Below, piece by piece: positions 50,934-52,935 of a stretch of DNA of 52,935 nt (positions are counted from its first letter, which is position 1; the number at the start of each line of letters is the position of its first letter). The notes under the pieces are model-generated. The model worked only from the letters and a program-made list of their open reading frames with translations. It was not told the DNA's origin and did no database searches. The position numbers were made by a program, and so were the translations under genes. This DNA comes from Nitrospirota bacterium (GTDB lineage Bacteria; Nitrospirota; Thermodesulfovibrionia; Thermodesulfovibrionales; Dissulfurispiraceae), in contig WSNO01000018.1 of assembly GCA_009773415.1 (NCBI GenBank), forward strand, positions 1 through 52,935, given 5' to 3'.

Positions 50934-52817
50934 TCAGGAAAGGTTCTTTCCTATGCTTTTCAGGAATGCCTGCCCGTATCGCTTTGTTCTGATACGCTCA
51001 TCGCAGATGATAACCCGTCCGGTGTCAGTTTTTGACCGAATCAGACGGCCGAAGCCCTGCTTGAACTTCAACACTGCGCGCGGGAGGCTGTATTCCATAA
51101 ACGCATTACGCCCCCGGCGCTGCAGATCCTCGGTTCGAGCCATGGTAATCGGTTCCGTCGGAACCTCAAACGGCAGTTTGGCTATAACGAGACAGCGAAG
51201 CGAGTCTCCCTGCACGTCAACACCTTCCCAGAAGGAGTCGAGGCCGAAGATGACGGCATTTGTGCATTCCCGCATGATTTCGAGCATGGCGCGGTTCTGG
51301 TACTCATCTCCCTGCATCATGGCGCGCCTGCCCGCAGCCCGCAGTTCGTCTGCGGCATGCTCCCATGTTTTGCGCATCGCATCGCGTGATGTGAAAAGCA
51401 CCAGTATGCCGCCGACTTCTTTGCCGGCAGCCTCTACGATCACATCCGCAAGCTTCCGAACGCCCGTTTCGTCGTTTCTGAGGTCTATTCCGGTGCGGAA
51501 TTCGACCTGCACCTGTCGGCTGATATCAAACGGAGAGGAAAGGCTGATTGTTGCTGCGTCTTCAAGGCCGAGCAGTTCCTGCATAAAGCTGAAGTCGCCG
51601 GAGACCGAAAGCGTTGCCGACGTAAAAATGGATGTTTCGTATTCCGGCAGAATGTTTGTCCGGACAAACGAACGCGGATAGAGTGGCGCAAGCCGCAGCG
51701 CGGTTCGCTGCGGCTCTATTTCCGCCCATCTCACGGTCTGCTGATTCTCTTCCATCATGCCTGCGCACGCATCAGCCAGGGCTCCGAGCTTGAGCAGCGA
51801 TGCTTTCAGCTCAATCTCCTCATCTTCCTGAAATAGTCCGAGTGTGCCTTCCTGTGCTTTTTCGACAACATCGCCCACAGCAGCGGCAACTGCGTTGAGC
51901 TTCTCCTCATCAGCCAGCCGTCCGCGCATCATCCTGCGATCCTGATAACGCCCGCGAACCGAATTCCAGAGATCGGCGAGACAGAATTTCAGCATCTCCA
52001 CGGCAGGGAACAGCGGGGGGGAGAGCGACAGAAGACCTTTGTAAACGCCACGGTCATCAATCCGGAGAAGGCGGTTCAGCACATAGTCAAAGCTGCGGTT
52101 GGAGAGGGTAATGCCGATCTGATCGGAGAGCACTTTTTCGAGTCCATGAGCCTCGTCGACAACGAGCAGTTCTGCCTGCGGCAGGAGCTTGCTCTCCTTA
52201 GACAGCAGGGCATTGATGGAGGTCAGGGCATGGTTTGAAACGATAATCTGGGCTTCTTCCCATTGTCTTTTGGCTTCGAAGTAATAGCATCGGGAAAAAT
52301 GCGCGCAGGCTTTTCCGGTGCAGGCATCGGCATCGGTGCAGACGCGGTCCCAAACGCTGAAGACCGCAACCCCGAAATCTTCGACATCGCCGCTCCGCGT
52401 GTCAGCCGACCACTGAGCAATGCGCCGGTATTCGCGTTCCTCTGACGCATCTTCAGAACGGAATGCGTTCAGTCTTCTCAGGCAGAGGTAGTTTGAACGG
52501 CCTTTCGCAATGGCATAGGAGAAGTCAACCACGGACGAGAGAAAGCGAAGATCTTTCCTGACAAGTTGCTCCTGCAGGTTGATGGTTCTGGTCGAAATAA
52601 TCGCACGCCGCCCCGATACGATAATAGGGATGAGATACGCGAATGTTTTGCCGGTGCCGGTGCCGGCCTCGGCCATAAGCGCTCCGCCGCGTTCGGTTGC
52701 TTCAGCGCATGCCGCGATGAGCTGTTCCTGGGATTCCCGGTGTTCAAATCCGGGCATCGACGGGGCAGCCATGTCAAGGAGAAAACGAACGGAGGCATGT
52801 CCAAGTGAAGAGCTCAT
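50934..52817 (-). CDS. dinG: DinG/XPD-type iron-sulfur DNA helicase
   Basis: 627 residues from the ATG at 52817. Superfamily 2 helicase: Walker A AEAGTGTGKT (about 47-56), DEAH in VVDEAHGLEK, four Cys for a [4Fe-4S] cluster (NYLCLRR, then VCTDADACTGKACAHFSRC; five Cys are in the region), HD2 motifs FGLDSFWEGVDVQGDSL and QGFGRLIRS. 5'-3' unwinding of DNA forks, D-loops or R-loops is the family role. The frame opens 11 codons earlier, but that lies in the promoter. No Shine-Dalgarno sequence: TACAAT ends 6 nt before the ATG. Confidence 0.92.
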   Translation of the reverse strand: MSSSLGHASVRFLLDMAAPSMPGFEHRESQEQLIAACAEATERGGALMAEAGTGTGKTFAYLIPIIVSGRRAIISTRTINLQEQLVRKDLRFLSSVVDFSYAIAKGRSNYLCLRRLNAFRSEDASEEREYRRIAQWSADTRSGDVEDFGVAVFSVWDRVCTDADACTGKACAHFSRCYYFEAKRQWEEAQIIVSNHALTSINALLSKESKLLPQAELLVVDEAHGLEKVLSDQIGITLSNRSFDYVLNRLLRIDDRGVYKGLLSLSPPLFPAVEMLKFCLADLWNSVRGRYQDRRMMRGRLADEEKLNAVAAAVGDVVEKAQEGTLGLFQEDEEIELKASLLKLGALADACAGMMEENQQTVRWAEIEPQRTALRLAPLYPRSFVRTNILPEYETSIFTSATLSVSGDFSFMQELLGLEDAATISLSSPFDISRQVQVEFRTGIDLRNDETGVRKLADVIVEAAGKEVGGILVLFTSRDAMRKTWEHAADELRAAGRRAMMQGDEYQNRAMLEIMRECTNAVIFGLDSFWEGVDVQGDSLRCLVIAKLPFEVPTEPITMARTEDLQRRGRNAFMEYSLPRAVLKFKQGFGRLIRSKTDTGRVIICDERIRTKRYGQAFLKSIGKNLS

Positions 52818-52823
52818 CGTGAT

Positions 52824-52852
52824 ATTGTACAGATATTGAGTCTGTTGCACAA
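52824..52852 (-). promoter_or_regulatory. Predicted leaderless promoter of dinG
   Basis: Minus strand: TTGTGC (52847-52852), exactly 17 nt, TACAAT (52824-52829), then 6 nt to the ATG at 52817. Confidence 0.55.
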
Positions 52853-52911
52853 ACCCAAGGTTTTCAGTGAAGTGATAAAATAGAGGACATCAAGCGACAA
52901 GAGAGGTAGAG

Positions 52912-52935
52912 ATGTCCTACAACGTAAAGACGATC
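52912..52935 (+). CDS. Start of an unidentified gene, cut by the window edge
   Basis: ATG at 52912 with GAGAGGTAGAG directly upstream; only MSYNVKTI is visible. A -10-like TAAAAT lies at 52876-52881. Divergent from dinG with 94 nt between starts. Too short to assign. Confidence 0.5.

Noticed and set aside
1-52935. CRISPR array, rRNA or insertion sequence
   Set aside because: No regularly spaced repeats, rRNA signatures or transposase frames with terminal inverted repeats were seen anywhere in the window.

Overview
The window looks like chromosome from a Gram-negative, menaquinone-using, probably anaerobic or microaerophilic bacterium. Gram-negative character is shown by a lipid A-type acyltransferase, an Slp-type outer-membrane lipoprotein and a TonB-like envelope protein. 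The futalosine-pathway gene mqnD, a minimal SufC/SufB pair of the SmsCB type, a B12-dependent (class II) ribonucleotide reductase and an EtfA fused to a 2[4Fe-4S] ferredoxin domain together suggest Nitrospirota or a neighbouring deltaproteobacterial-type lineage. That placement is inference from gene content only. Codon and base use look even throughout. I see no insertion sequence, prophage, CRISPR array or rRNA.

Layout. 0-5 kb: Fsr-like MFS exporter (-), HD-GYP protein (+), class A penicillin-binding protein (-). 5-8 kb: O6-alkylguanine DNA alkyltransferase (+), then mqnD-glgP (-). 8-10.4 kb: HDOD protein and GAF-GGDEF cyclase in tandem (+). 10.4-14 kb: rpsB-tsf-pyrH-frr, an unlisted 46-codon ORF and a DksA-like gene, meeting truA (-) tail to tail. 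14.9-21.6 kb: RNase H-like exonuclease, XerC/D recombinase, Lon-family protease, LpxL-like acyltransferase, HD protein and exported glutaredoxin. 21.6-31.3 kb: a small coding remnant, DUF3108 protein, nrdJ, pdxJ-acpS, etfB-etfA-fabD, a TusA-like protein, ndk and glgC. 31.3-37.6 kb: DEAD-box helicase (-), a 46-codon ORF, a T2SSE_N/ferritin-like fusion without a normal start codon, smsC-smsB, an internally duplicated hypothetical, a LUD protein (-) and Slp lipoprotein (-). 37.9-46.3 kb: hybrid histidine kinase, EamA permease, phosphoglucomutase, radical SAM/SPASM protein and chemoreceptor. 46.4-52.9 kb (-): recR, ybaB, dnaX, SRP RNA and tRNA-Ser(GGA), an MscS-like C-terminal remnant on the other strand, AI-2E-family permease and DinG-like helicase. 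A new gene starts at the right edge.

How the genes fit together. The core is housekeeping: translation and nucleotide supply (rpsB-tsf-pyrH-frr, ndk, nrdJ), replication and repair (dnaX, recR, dinG, xer, ogt), and envelope (PBP1A, LpxL-like). Glycogen/alpha-glucan metabolism is scattered over three loci (glgP, glgC, pgm). Signalling is rich: an HD-GYP phosphodiesterase candidate, a GGDEF cyclase, HDOD, a hybrid kinase and a chemoreceptor. The stretch 33.1-35.6 kb looks like an iron / Fe-S assembly neighbourhood.

The most notable pattern is regulatory. At least four genes (PBP1A, DUF3108 protein, Slp, DinG), and probably three more (mqnD, HDOD, EamA), have a sigma70-type -10 hexamer ending only 5-11 nt before the start codon and no Shine-Dalgarno sequence between. 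This predicts leaderless or nearly leaderless mRNAs. Other noteworthy items are the ferritin-like fusion whose promoter and ribosome-binding site precede a GTC codon, two unlisted 46-codon ORFs, a TusA-fold protein with the active Cys replaced by His, and an NrdJ without the C-terminal Cys pair.
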